Below, in pieces: positions 49,528 to 60,397 of a stretch of 64,000 nucleotides of DNA. The number at the start of each line of letters is the position of its first letter. Position 1 is the stretch's first letter. The notes beneath the pieces are model-generated. The model was not told where the DNA came from and ran no database searches. It saw only the letters and a program-made list of their open reading frames with translations. The DNA comes from Pseudoflavonifractor sp. Marseille-P3106 (GTDB taxonomy: Bacteria > Bacillota > Clostridia > Oscillospirales > Oscillospiraceae). The position numbers and the translations under genes were made by a program. The stretch lies in contig LT827126.1 of the NCBI GenBank assembly GCA_900169975.1, positions 620,001-684,000 on the forward strand, in the 5' to 3' direction.

Positions 49528-50672
49528 AACGGCAGAATTGGTTCCTGACCCTCATGGGCGACAGCAAACGCCAGAAATTCACCATTCCCATTCTGGCCAT
49601 TCTTCTCAGCCTTCTGGCAGGCGCGGTGGTTTACCTGATTCTGGGCAAAAACCCCATCACCGCCTATCTCAGCTATCTCCAGGGCTCCGGACTGGTCCCC
49701 AAGGGCAACTACGCCGCCAAAAAGAGTATGCTCACCGACCTGATGAGCCTGCTGAACGCCTGGACTCCCATGCTTTTCGCCTCCCTGTCGGTGGCGGTGG
49801 CCATGCGCTCCGGCCTCTTCAACATCGGCGTGTCCGGACAGATGATGATCGCCGGACTGATTGCCACCGCCACGGTGGGTTACTCCTCCCTCCCCGCCCC
49901 TGTTGCCAAGCCGCTGGTGGTGCTGATCAGCGCTCTGGTGGGCGCGGCGGTGGCCGCCCTGATCGGATTCCTGAAATATAAGTGGAACATCAATGAAGTG
50001 GTCTCCGCCATCATGATCAACTACATGGTCCGTTACTTCGTGAGCTTCTGCATCAAGCGGTACATGGCAGACCCCGTATCCCGGCAGTCCAGGGCCATCA
50101 GCTCCGCCGCCCGGCTCTCCCTCATGGACACCGAGATCGGCGGGTTGAAGATGGACATTCCTCTGGGCATCATTCTGGCCGTCATTGCCGTGTTTTTGGT
50201 GCGCTTCCTCTTTGACAGGATGGAGCTGGGCTTCGAGTTCCGCACCATCGGGGCCAACCCACTGGCCGCCCGGTACGCGGGCATCAACGTGGGCCGGAAC
50301 CTCATTGTCACCATGGCGCTCTCCGGGGTGCTGGCCGGTCTGGCGGGGGCCACCTATTTCCTGGGCTACTACGGCTCCATCCAGCCCGACACTCTCATCG
50401 CCACGGGCTTTGACGCCATTGCCGTCTCCATTCTGGGCAACTCCAGCCCCATCGGGATCCTGCTGTCCTCCTTCCTCATCACCGTCATCGACAAGGGGAG
50501 CACCTACATGAGCTCCACCGTAGGTGTCCGGCAGGAGATCGGCTCCCTCATCACCGGCCTCATCCTGCTCTTTGCCGCCTGCGGCGCCTTCTTCAGCTAC
50601 CTCATCGCCCGCAGCCGTCAGAAGGCCGCCGACGCGGAAGCTAAAACGGCGGGAAAGGAGGAGCGTGTATGA
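49524..50672 (+). CDS. Nucleoside ABC transporter permease (NupP-like)
   Basis: A 382-residue permease of the BPD_transp_2 type with about nine helices. Conserved blocks are AVAMRSGLFNIGVSGQMMIAG and FLKYKWNINEVVSAIMINYMV, then FRTIGANPLAARYAGINVGR and SGVLAGLAGATYFLG. It overlaps both neighbours (ATGA at each end), so ATPase and two permeases are made together. Purine nucleosides are the family's usual cargo. Confidence 0.93.
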   Translation: MKRQNWFLTLMGDSKRQKFTIPILAILLSLLAGAVVYLILGKNPITAYLSYLQGSGLVPKGNYAAKKSMLTDLMSLLNAWTPMLFASLSVAVAMRSGLFNIGVSGQMMIAGLIATATVGYSSLPAPVAKPLVVLISALVGAAVAALIGFLKYKWNINEVVSAIMINYMVRYFVSFCIKRYMADPVSRQSRAISSAARLSLMDTEIGGLKMDIPLGIILAVIAVFLVRFLFDRMELGFEFRTIGANPLAARYAGINVGRNLIVTMALSGVLAGLAGATYFLGYYGSIQPDTLIATGFDAIAVSILGNSSPIGILLSSFLITVIDKGSTYMSSTVGVRQEIGSLITGLILLFAACGAFFSYLIARSRQKAADAEAKTAGKEERV

Positions 50673-51637
50673 ACACCATCAACACACTCATCATCGACGG
50701 GCTCTCTTTTGCTCTGCCCCTCTTCATTATGGCCATTGGGGGCATCTATTCCGAGCGCAGCGGCGTCACCAACCTGGCCATCGAGGGCCTTCAGGGCTTC
50801 GGGGCCTTTGTGGGTGCCCTTGCCGCCACTCTGCTCTCCGGCTTCTTCGCCGCCAGCAGCCAGGTTCCCATGTTCCTGGCCATGCTCTTTGCGATGCTGG
50901 GCGGCATGGTCTACTCCATGCTTCACGCCGTGCTCTGCGTGAAGTTCAAGGCCGACCAGGTGATCTCCGGCGTGGTCATCAACATTCTGGCCATGGCCCT
51001 GACCACCTTCCTCACCAGCCAGCTCAACGCCTCGGTATTCGGCGCGCCCTCCAACAAGTTCGTGCTGGGCACCTCGGTGCGCTTCTCCGTCCCGGGCCTG
51101 TCCTCCATTCCCGTAGTGGGAGCCTTCTTCTCCAACATCTACCCCTTTGAACTGGTCATCATTGCCGCGGCGCTGATCGCCTGGTACTTCCTCTACAAAA
51201 CTCCCTTCGGAATGCATCTGCGGGCCTGTGGAGACAACCCCCACGCCGTGGATGCCGCCGGCGTTGAGGTGGGCCGGGTGCGCTTTGCCGCCGTCATGGT
51301 CTCCGGCGCCCTCTCCGGCCTGGGCGGCATCTGCTTCGCCTACTCCATCTCCGCCCAGTTCTCTCCCTCCATCTATATGGGCTACGGTTATCTGGCCATC
51401 GCCGCCCTCATCTTCGGCAACTGGCAAATTGGTCCCACCCTCTGGGCCTGCCTCATCTTCGGCTTCGCCCGCTCCGCCGGTTTCGCCCTCACCCAGGCTC
51501 TGGGCCTGGCCGCCGCCTTCTCCGACCTCTTTATGACCCTGCCCTACATCATCACCCTGCTCCTGCTTATTTTCTTCTCCAAGAGCAACCGCGCCCCCCG
51601 GGCCCTGGGTGAGATCTACGACAAGGGCAAACGGTAA
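50669..51637 (+). CDS. Nucleoside ABC transporter permease (NupQ-like)
   Basis: A 322-residue second permease. Family blocks: PLFIMAIGGIYSERSGVTNLAIEG, VKFKADQVISGVVINILAMALTTFL, then RACGDNPHAVDAAGVEVGRVRF and the GYGYLAIAALIFGNW region. About eight to nine transmembrane helices. It completes the importer; the next gene, 180 bases on, encodes a secreted protein. Confidence 0.93.
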   Translation: MNTINTLIIDGLSFALPLFIMAIGGIYSERSGVTNLAIEGLQGFGAFVGALAATLLSGFFAASSQVPMFLAMLFAMLGGMVYSMLHAVLCVKFKADQVISGVVINILAMALTTFLTSQLNASVFGAPSNKFVLGTSVRFSVPGLSSIPVVGAFFSNIYPFELVIIAAALIAWYFLYKTPFGMHLRACGDNPHAVDAAGVEVGRVRFAAVMVSGALSGLGGICFAYSISAQFSPSIYMGYGYLAIAALIFGNWQIGPTLWACLIFGFARSAGFALTQALGLAAAFSDLFMTLPYIITLLLLIFFSKSNRAPRALGEIYDKGKR

Positions 51638-51640
51638 CTT

Positions 51641-51720
51641 TCTCTCGAGAGAGTAAGTTCCAAAGAGAGCTTCCTAAACGCGTTCTCTGAGGGGCACAGG
51701 ACTTTCAGAGAGAGCTTTCA
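51641..51720. repeat. Palindrome and repeated AGAGAGCTT motifs ahead of the secreted-protein gene
   Basis: The perfect palindrome TCTCTCGAGAGA (51641-51652) is followed by two copies of AGAGAGCTT (near 51664 and 51710). They lie in a 180-base leader between permease and secreted-protein genes. They may form alternative hairpins or be an operator. Confidence 0.4.
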
Positions 51721-51819
51721 TAAAAACAGCGCGCTTGGAACATTCTCCCCTCCCCTGTTCGTTCTTCACGAAGGCGTGATAGCGATACATCTGTCTGAAA
51801 AAGGAAAGGAGTCAATCGC

Positions 51820-53271
51820 ATGAACAAGAAGAATTCCCGTATTCTCAGCGCCTCTCTCGCCGCCGCCATGACCGCCGCTCTGGTGATCCCGGCCGCCGCC
51901 GACCTGGTCAAGAAGGACCTGGCCGTGGATGCCGGCCTCTCCGTCTATGTGGACGGCAAGCTCACCACCCCCACCGACGTCAACGGCAAGGGTGTGGATG
52001 TCTTTGCCGCAGACGGCACCACCTACCTCCCTGTCCGCGCCATGTCCAACGCCCTGGGGGCACAAATTTCCTATGACGCCGACGGCTACAAGGTCTATGT
52101 GGACACCGCCAAAACAGACGACAAGGCCGCCGACTACCTTAAGACCTACTTCGGCATTGCACCCATGACCGGCACCGTCACCACCGCCGCCTTCAACGCC
52201 GCTCTGGCCAAGATCTCTGAAGGCGTGAAGGTGGAGGACGCCAACCTCACCGTGGGTGCCGCCGTCAAGGCCGCTGTGGAGGCCGCCGGACTCAAGGAGC
52301 TGGCGCTGGTCTACTCTGCCGAGAAGTCCGCCGCCGCCACCGCCGGCTGCTCCAAGATCCAGGACGCCTATCTCCCCTATGTTGCCTGCGCGCTGGACAC
52401 CTCCCTGGCCTCCGGCACCTGGAAGTTCGACGCCAAGCTGGACGGCGACACCGCCACCCAGCTCCTCATGAACGCCGTGAACATTGCCGGAAAGGGCCGC
52501 AACTACCTGGGCAATGCCAGCGACCCCGACATCTATCAGAAGCTCCAGTCCACCTGGGCCACCTTCGGCAACTTTGACGATGCTACCCTCTCCCAGCTGG
52601 GCGCGGATCTGGTCATCGCCGGAGCCTCCACCGGCTACAATCTGAAGTACGACGGCTACAACGCCAACTTCCTGCCCGAGTACACCCTCCAGTACGGTCA
52701 CAGCGACATCACTCACGCTGTGCAGCTCATCGGCCTCCTGAACGGCGAGGGGATCGACGCCAAGGTGGCTCTGGAGCCCAAGACCTCCATCTACGAGTAC
52801 ATGCTGGAGTGGGGCGATCCTGCCAACCTGACCATGACCCCGACCTATGAGGTCAAGGCCATCGAGGGCGGCCGCTATCTCTGCTACGCCACCGAGTACG
52901 ACATGAAGCTGGAATTCGACACCGTGGCCGACAAGGAAGCCTTTGACGGCATCATTGCCCAGTACGCCAAGAAGTGGGACACCAACACCGACGGCGACGG
53001 CAACCCCACCGTGGCCCTGCTGGCTGGCGCTTGGTGGCAGCCGTTGTACACCTCCACTGTCCCCATGAAGGACACCGAGAACTTCACCCTTATCAAGGAC
53101 AATGTGGTCCGCAACGGCGCTTACACCATCCATCCCTTCTCCACCGTGGACGGCACTGCCGCCATTGCCAAGGTGGTCAAGGAGAAGGCCCCCAACCTGA
53201 GCGTGGATTTGACCGACCTGTATGTCAACAAGGCGTTCTATAACTACCTCACCGGCGCAGATCACCAGTAA
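51820..53271 (+). CDS. Secreted protein with copper-amine-oxidase-like stalk domain
   Basis: A 483-residue exported protein. A signal peptide (1-27: basic start, ILSASLAAAMTAALVIPAAA) is followed by a stalk-type domain (about 35-95) with DVNGKGVDVFAADGTTYLPVRAMSNALGA. The remaining 390 residues are unfamiliar. They are acidic and rich in Asp, Ala and Tyr, with no cell-wall anchor and no catalytic motif I recognise. Location straight after a nucleoside importer suggests an extracytoplasmic role in the same system, for instance substrate capture or hydrolysis. That is inference only. Confidence 0.7.
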   Translation: MNKKNSRILSASLAAAMTAALVIPAAADLVKKDLAVDAGLSVYVDGKLTTPTDVNGKGVDVFAADGTTYLPVRAMSNALGAQISYDADGYKVYVDTAKTDDKAADYLKTYFGIAPMTGTVTTAAFNAALAKISEGVKVEDANLTVGAAVKAAVEAAGLKELALVYSAEKSAAATAGCSKIQDAYLPYVACALDTSLASGTWKFDAKLDGDTATQLLMNAVNIAGKGRNYLGNASDPDIYQKLQSTWATFGNFDDATLSQLGADLVIAGASTGYNLKYDGYNANFLPEYTLQYGHSDITHAVQLIGLLNGEGIDAKVALEPKTSIYEYMLEWGDPANLTMTPTYEVKAIEGGRYLCYATEYDMKLEFDTVADKEAFDGIIAQYAKKWDTNTDGDGNPTVALLAGAWWQPLYTSTVPMKDTENFTLIKDNVVRNGAYTIHPFSTVDGTAAIAKVVKEKAPNLSVDLTDLYVNKAFYNYLTGADHQ

Positions 53272-53285
53272 TCAAGCCGAAAAAG

Positions 53286-53319
53286 GGCTCGGACACCTCT
53301 GTGTCCGAGCCTCTTTTGT
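53286..53319 (+). terminator. Terminator after the secreted-protein gene
   Basis: GGCTCGGACAC (53286-53296), loop CTCT, GTGTCCGAGCC (53301-53311), then TCTTTTG. Confidence 0.88.
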
Positions 53320-53333
53320 TCTTGAGCCGCAGA

Positions 53334-53372
53334 AAAGCGGACCGCACCGATCCGGTGCGGTCCGCTTTATTT

Positions 53373-53374
<2 letters not shown>
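53334..53374. terminator. Bidirectional terminator at the guaB 3' end
   Basis: AAAGCGGACCGCACC (53334-53348) pairs over 15 bp with GGTGCGGTCCGCTTT (53354-53368), with A/T tracts on both sides. It follows guaB on the minus strand. Confidence 0.88.
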
Positions 53375-55634
<2,260 letters not shown>

Positions 55635-55635
<1 letters not shown>

Positions 55636-56252
55636 CAGTGCTCCTCCTTCCCGCCGATGCGGAGGGTGTAGCGGCAGCAGAGCTCCTCCAGATCATCGTC
55701 CGTGGCGGCGGGGATGCGGAGCTTCGCGCCGCACTCGGCACAGATCAGTTCCACCGCACTGTAACGCACCTTCACTTGATAATGCTTGGAACCGCAGGTA
55801 CAGGAGATCCCGCCCCGGGCGGCGATATCTTTCAGCTCTCCCACCACCTCGGTCATCACCGCCTCATTGAGGAAAGCGGACTCCCCTTCCTCCCCCGGCT
55901 TCTCCCCGTACTGTGCCGCAGCCTCCTCCAAGCGCCTGAGCGCCCGAAACACCGGTCCTTCCTCTCCCACGTAACAGCAGTCAAGCCCGTTCGCCTTACA
56001 GGAAAAGGCCAGTGCCTTCTCGTGGAGGAAGGCGTGGGCGGAACAGCGGATGTGATGATCCTCTCCACAGTAGAGGCAGGGGACCGTCAGGTCCGCATGG
56101 TCGGCCTCCATCTCCACCAAAAGCGCGGAACCGCCGCAGGGACAGGGGAGTCTGCTGGGAGCCGCCGCCAGCTGGAACACAGTGCGTTCCACCGCCACGC
56201 TCTGCCTGCATTTGGGGCAGAGATAAGCGATCGTGCGTTTGGGTTCTTCCAT
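55635..56252 (-). CDS. Multi-zinc-ribbon hypothetical protein
   Basis: A 205-residue cytoplasmic protein with several Cys pairs: YLCPKCRQS, CPCGGSALL, CLYCGEDHHIRCSAH and C-terminal CTCGSKHYQV with CAECGAKLRI. This suggests three or four structural zinc sites, like a small nucleic-acid-binding or regulatory protein. No family name is certain. I chose the ATG at 56252, eight bases after GGAG; upstream GTG and ATG codons are possible starts. It sits in a GNAT/zinc-ribbon/thioesterase run on one strand. Confidence 0.65.
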
Positions 56253-56285
56253 AGTATCGTTCTCCATCTCCTTTTGTATCACGGA

Positions 56286-56777
56286 TCAGGCTTCCCGCGC
56301 CGGAAGCTGGTAGGCGATCCGGGGGCTTCCGTCGGCCACATGGATAATGCCGCAGCGGACGAATCCATGCTTTTCCAACAAGTGCTGCATGGTGTGGTTG
56401 TCGTGATGGGTATCCGCCCGGATATTGGGGATGATCCCTTGGCAAAAGGTCAGGCACCGGGAAAACAACCCCCGCGCCGTGCCGTCTCCCGCCAGGCGGT
56501 GGATGGTGCCGTAGGCGTCCCCATTGAGCCAGCGTCCGTTTTCGATGACGGCGTAGGTGGGGTCGTCTCCGATGATAAAGGCAAACGCCCCGTGGACGCT
56601 CCCCTCCTCTTCCAAAACATAGAGCCGCCCAGCCTGAATATCGGCTTCCAAAAGCGTCCGGCGCGGGTAACCGTCTCCCCACTGGTTGGGGTTGCCGCTT
56701 TGGGCCATATACCGCCGGGCGGCGGCGTAAACCGCCAGCAAAGCGTCCAGGTCCCCTGTACGGGCCTTTCGTATCAC
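56286..56777 (-). CDS. GNAT family N-acetyltransferase
   Basis: A 163-residue acetyltransferase. The opening IRKARTGDLDALLAVYAAARRYM is typical, with GTARGLFSRCLTFCQG as a weak acetyl-CoA loop, and RADTHHDNHTMQHLLEKHGFVRCGII as the conserved C-terminal half. Substrate unknown; it could be an amine or a protein N-terminus. It begins with GTG behind AGGGG and is the first gene of the leftward run. Confidence 0.85.
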   Translation of the reverse strand: MIRKARTGDLDALLAVYAAARRYMAQSGNPNQWGDGYPRRTLLEADIQAGRLYVLEEEGSVHGAFAFIIGDDPTYAVIENGRWLNGDAYGTIHRLAGDGTARGLFSRCLTFCQGIIPNIRADTHHDNHTMQHLLEKHGFVRCGIIHVADGSPRIAYQLPAREA

Positions 56778-56934
56778 ATGGATCCCCTCTTTTGTTTCTA
56801 TTTCCCAATGATTTTAGTTTAACACACCACGACGGAAGTGTAAACGTCGCAGGCGACGAAAAATAAAGGCTCTCCCGGTTATTTTCCGCCCATTCCGCTC
56901 AAACTAACACCACTTCTATGGGGAGGTTGATCCT

Positions 56935-57948
56935 ATGCCGACAAAAAAACTGGGCAGCCAGACGGTGGCGCTGGCCGAGCCGCCCGCTATCATCGGCCAC
57001 GCCAACGTGGTTGGAAAAAAAGAGGGGGACGGCCCGCTGGCGGACAGCTTTGATCACATCGAGCAGGACGACACCTTCGGAGAGAAGTCCTGGGAGAAGG
57101 CTGAGACCGCCATGCAGAAGCTGGCTTTGGCCAAAGCGCTGGACAAGGCCGGACAGGCGGCCTCCAATCTGGACTATCTGTTCGCCGGGGATCTTCTGAA
57201 CCAGTGCATCGGCTCCGGCTTTGCCGCCCGGGGACAGGACATCCCCTTCTTCGGCCTGTACGGTGCCTGCTCCACCATGGGGGAGAGCCTGTCTCTGGCG
57301 GCAATGGTCATCGACGGGGGCTTCGCCCAGTTTGCCGGAGCGGTGACCTCGTCCCATTTCTGTACCGCCGAACGCCAGTACCGCACCCCGCTGGAGTACG
57401 GCGGGCAGCGGACCCCCAACGCCCAGTGGACGGTGACCGCCTCCGGGGCGGTGATTCTGGCCAAGGAGGGCCCCGGCCCCTACGTCACCCACATCACAAC
57501 CGGGAAGGTGGTGGACAAGGGGGTCAAGGACGCCAACAACATGGGGGCCGCCATGGCTCCTGCGGCCTACGCCACCCTCTCCGCCCACTTTCAGGACACC
57601 GGGCGAAAGCCCTCCTTCTATGACCTCATCGTCACCGGCGATCTGGGGAAGCTGGGCAAGGAGATCGTGCTGGACTTCTTCCACCGGGACGGGCTGGAGC
57701 TTACCAACTACGACGATTGCGGCACCATGATCTTTGATTTGAAAAAACAGGACGTTCACTGCGGCGGTTCCGGCTGCGGCTGCTCTGCGGCCGTGCTCAC
57801 CGGGTATCTGCTCAACGGGATGCGCGCCGGGCGCTGGAACCACATTCTATTCTGCCCCACCGGCGCGCTCCTCTCCCCCACCTCCTCGCAGCAGGGGGAA
57901 TCCATCCCCTCCATCTGCCACGCCGTGGCCCTCTCCAACAGCAAATAG
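56935..57948 (+). CDS. spoVAD: Stage V sporulation protein AD
   Basis: A 337-residue thiolase-like protein of the SpoVA channel, which moves dipicolinic acid into spores and out at germination. Blocks: PPAIIGHANVVGKKEGDGPL, DTFGEKSWEKAE, GLYGACSTMGESLSLAA, then SSHFCTAERQYRTPLEYGGQ and FYDLIVTGDLGKLG. AGGTTGATCC precedes the ATG. spoVAE follows at once, but no spoVAC is adjacent, unlike the usual spoVAC-AD-AE order. Confidence 0.96.
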   Translation: MPTKKLGSQTVALAEPPAIIGHANVVGKKEGDGPLADSFDHIEQDDTFGEKSWEKAETAMQKLALAKALDKAGQAASNLDYLFAGDLLNQCIGSGFAARGQDIPFFGLYGACSTMGESLSLAAMVIDGGFAQFAGAVTSSHFCTAERQYRTPLEYGGQRTPNAQWTVTASGAVILAKEGPGPYVTHITTGKVVDKGVKDANNMGAAMAPAAYATLSAHFQDTGRKPSFYDLIVTGDLGKLGKEIVLDFFHRDGLELTNYDDCGTMIFDLKKQDVHCGGSGCGCSAAVLTGYLLNGMRAGRWNHILFCPTGALLSPTSSQQGESIPSICHAVALSNSK

Positions 57949-57963
57949 AAAGGAAGAAACATG

Positions 57964-58332
57964 ATGGATATTTTCTGGGAATACGCCAGGGCCTTTTTGT
58001 GCGGCGGCGTGCTGTGCCTCATCGGACAGATCCTCATTGACAAGACCTCCCTCACCCCCGCCCGTATCCTGGTGCTCTATGTGGTCTCCGGTGTGGTCCT
58101 GGGCGGGCTGGGCCTCTACAAGTATGTGGTGGAATTCGGCGGCGCCGGAGCTACCGTCCCTCTGACCGGCTTCGGCTACCTCCTGGCCAAGGGGGTACAG
58201 AAAGCGGTGGAGGAACACGGGCTGCTGGGCGCCCTCACCGGCGGCATCACGGCGGCGGCGGGCGGCATCACAGCCGCCATCTTCTTCGGCTACCTGGTGG
58301 CGCTCGTCTTTAAATCCAGGCCAAAATCCTGA
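57964..58332 (+). CDS. spoVAE: Stage V sporulation protein AE
   Basis: A 122-residue membrane protein (ATG at 57964, or 57961 with one extra Met) with about four helices: YARAFLCGGVLCLIGQILID, RILVLYVVSGVVLGGLGLY, GFGYLLAKGV and the final TGGITAAAGGITAAIFFGYLVALVF. It is the SpoVAEb type, part of the dipicolinate channel. It lies 12 bases after spoVAD with an AAAGGAAG site. Its last 40 bases overlap the convergent ferritin-like gene. Confidence 0.95.
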   Translation: MDIFWEYARAFLCGGVLCLIGQILIDKTSLTPARILVLYVVSGVVLGGLGLYKYVVEFGGAGATVPLTGFGYLLAKGVQKAVEEHGLLGALTGGITAAAGGITAAIFFGYLVALVFKSRPKS

Positions 58333-58844
58333 CAATAGCTCTGATAGAGCCCGGTGAGAACCCGCACGTGGACCTCCTCGTCGGCAATGATCCGGCGCAG
58401 GTTGGCCGCTACGTTCTCATCCCCGATCCACCGCAGCTGCTGCTGGTACTTGCGAATACAGCCACGCTCTTCTTCCACCGCGTATCGGAGCGTCTGATCC
58501 AGCCGCCTGGGATAGTTGAGGTATTCCGGAGACCAATACCGCCGCCTGCCCTGAAAGGGGCTCCAGAGCCTGGGGTCCTCCCCCATCTGGCGGGCGAGCT
58601 GGGCAAAGATGGTCAGGTGGCGCATCTCCACCTCGGCGATGCCGCGGAAACACTCCGCCACCTCCGGTCTGGCCCCGCCCGTAAACTGCCCGTAAAGATA
58701 CAGCCCCACAGCGCTCATTTCCGAAACACCGCCCCCCACATTGGAGAGGATGGCCAAAGCGCAGCGCCGGTCCCGGCCCGACGCCCGTACCTCCGGATAT
58801 GCTTCCTCAGCTGTATATCGTGTCTCACAGGGGATCTCTTCCAT
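58290..58844 (-). CDS. Ferritin-like four-helix protein
   Basis: A 184-residue protein with ferritin-like/rubrerythrin-type helices: AILSNVGGGVSEMSAVGLYLYG, GIAEVEMRHLTIFAQLARQ, then AVEEERGCIRKYQQQL and IIADEEVHVRVLTGLYQSY. The Glu and His (ExxxH-like EMRH and EEVH) residues could bind a di-iron centre, so metal storage or peroxide removal is possible. The ATG at 58844 follows AAGGAGGG. Its 3' end overlaps spoVAE, tail to tail, by 43 bases, which fits a spore-associated protein but proves nothing. Confidence 0.78.
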   Translation of the reverse strand: MEEIPCETRYTAEEAYPEVRASGRDRRCALAILSNVGGGVSEMSAVGLYLYGQFTGGARPEVAECFRGIAEVEMRHLTIFAQLARQMGEDPRLWSPFQGRRRYWSPEYLNYPRRLDQTLRYAVEEERGCIRKYQQQLRWIGDENVAANLRRIIADEEVHVRVLTGLYQSYCQDFGLDLKTSATR

Positions 58845-58941
58845 GTTCCGCCCTCCTTGCTTCACGTCTCTGCCGTAACCTATGCCCATCCCCCGTTGTC
58901 CCATGTTAATATAATTTTAAAAACTATATTATAAAATTATG

Positions 58942-58970
58942 TTGATTATCTATTCCGGTTGCGGTATAAT
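58942..58970 (+). promoter_or_regulatory. Promoter of the haemolysin III gene
   Basis: TTGATT (58942-58947), 17-base spacer, perfect TATAAT (58965-58970). Confidence 0.72.
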
Positions 58971-59001
58971 ATCCCTATCAAGAAAGGATCAGGTGAGCAA
59001 T

Positions 59002-59748
59002 ATGGAATATCCCAATGCGATCTCATACCGGCCCGGCAGCCGCGCCAGCCGTGTTTCTTTTCTCCGTTCCCGTGGAGAGCAGGGGCGGAATCCCTATGAC
59101 GGGCTGCGGCCCTGGTCGGCCATCACCCACGGGGTGGGTGCCGCGCTGGCTATCTGGGGCACCATACTTTTGCTGCTGCGGGCTTTTCTGCTGAATTTGG
59201 ACCCTTGGCACACGGTCTCCTTTGCCATCTACGGTCTTTCCGTGGTCGGCCTTTACACCGCCAGCACCCTTTACCATTGTGTGAACGCCGGCGTTTCAGG
59301 GCGTATTGCCCTCCGGAAATACGACCACTGCTCCATCAGCCTGCTCATTGCGGGCAGCTACACCCCTATCTGCCTCACCGTCCTGCGCTCCCAGGGAGCC
59401 TGGGGCTGGGGAATTTTTGCGGCCATCTGGATCATGGCGATCGGCTCGTGCTGCCTGTCCCTGCTTTGGATCAATGCGCCCAGATGGCTCACTTCGGGTG
59501 TCTATCTGGTAATGGGCTGGCTGGCGGTCTTTGCCCTCTATCCTCTCTCCCGGGCCATGCCTGCCGCCGGGATGTTCTGGCTGATCCTGGGCGGTGTGGT
59601 GTACTCCGTGGGCGGGATCCTCTACGCAGCGAAGTGGCCCGGCCGAAACAACCCCCGGTTCGGCTGCCATGAGATCTTCCACATGTTTATTCTGGGCGGG
59701 AGCGTCTGCCACTTCTTTCTTATGTATCAGGTACTCTGCTTTGCATGA
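59002..59748 (+). CDS. Haemolysin III / PAQR family membrane protein
   Basis: A 248-residue seven-helix protein of the Hly-III family. Signature sites are the Ser/His region HGVGAALAIWGTILL, the LYTASTLYHC block with H, RKYDHCSISLLIAGSYTPICL, and the C-terminal zinc histidines in CHEIFHMFILGGSVCHFF. These resemble eukaryotic adiponectin receptors, which act as ceramidases; the bacterial activity is unsettled. ATG 59002 has AGGTGAG upstream. It stands alone with its own promoter and terminator. Confidence 0.92.
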   Translation: MEYPNAISYRPGSRASRVSFLRSRGEQGRNPYDGLRPWSAITHGVGAALAIWGTILLLLRAFLLNLDPWHTVSFAIYGLSVVGLYTASTLYHCVNAGVSGRIALRKYDHCSISLLIAGSYTPICLTVLRSQGAWGWGIFAAIWIMAIGSCCLSLLWINAPRWLTSGVYLVMGWLAVFALYPLSRAMPAAGMFWLILGGVVYSVGGILYAAKWPGRNNPRFGCHEIFHMFILGGSVCHFFLMYQVLCFA

Positions 59749-59763
59749 GCGCTTTGATCGAAT

Positions 59764-59800
59764 AAAAATCGCCGTCCCACACAATGGGACGGCGATTTTT
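59764..59800. terminator. Bidirectional terminator after the haemolysin III gene
   Basis: AAAAATCGCCGTCCCA (59764-59779), five-base loop, TGGGACGGCGATTTTT (59785-59800), a perfect 16-bp stem with A/T tracts. It serves this gene and the leftward mazF operon. Confidence 0.95.
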
Positions 59801-59835
59801 CAAATAAACTCTTTTTCAATAATGGGGGCTGGACA

Positions 59836-60318
59836 TCACTTCAGCGAATAACTCCCCTGAACCAGGACGGTGGAAGCCGCCGAGGCCGTGACCGACTGTC
59901 CGTCCCCCGTGGCCAGATAAAGATGATTGGCGGTCAGAGCACCGGCGCCGCTCAGAGTGGTCCCGTCGGTGGTGTCCGCCAAAGCGGCCGTACTGGCAGC
60001 CGCGCCGCTGCGGAAGAGAAGCTGCGCTCCGGCGGAGAGAGTCAAAGTCTTTCCGGCGGACAACTCCACGGCAGCAAAGGAAGCCTGACTGCTCCCCGCC
60101 GCACTCTGGAGCTTTTGGGTCAGTTCACTCTCCCGGGCATCCAGTTTCTGATCCACCTGCTTGAGCAGGCCCGGGAGAGCCACCTCGTTGAGATAGCTGA
60201 GGGTGACCAGGGGATCCGACTGGCTGCCCTGGGTCCCGGCGGCCAAAGCTACGCCTGCGATGGTGCCCACCACCAAAATCGTGCAGGCCAGACGGCTTGT
60301 CCACTTGCTCGGCTTCAT
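59836..60318 (-). CDS. Secreted or membrane-anchored coiled-coil protein
   Basis: A 160-residue protein with an N-terminal signal/anchor segment (LACTILVVGTIAGVALAAG), a coiled-coil stretch (LKQVDQKLDARESELTQKLQ), and a Ser/Thr/Ala-rich C-terminal domain containing AGKTLTLSAGAQLLFRSG. It probably lies outside the membrane. Similar proteins occur in Clostridia next to ndoA/mazF, but no function is assigned. AGGAGGAG precedes the ATG. It follows mazF on the same strand. Confidence 0.65.
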   Translation of the reverse strand: MKPSKWTSRLACTILVVGTIAGVALAAGTQGSQSDPLVTLSYLNEVALPGLLKQVDQKLDARESELTQKLQSAAGSSQASFAAVELSAGKTLTLSAGAQLLFRSGAAASTAALADTTDGTTLSGAGALTANHLYLATGDGQSVTASAASTVLVQGSYSLK

Positions 60319-60397
60319 AGAGCTCCTCCTATGTACAAAAAATTGCGGTGTGGCGGGGCGGGCGCGCTGTCCACGCGTCCTTTCCCCTGCCACGCAC

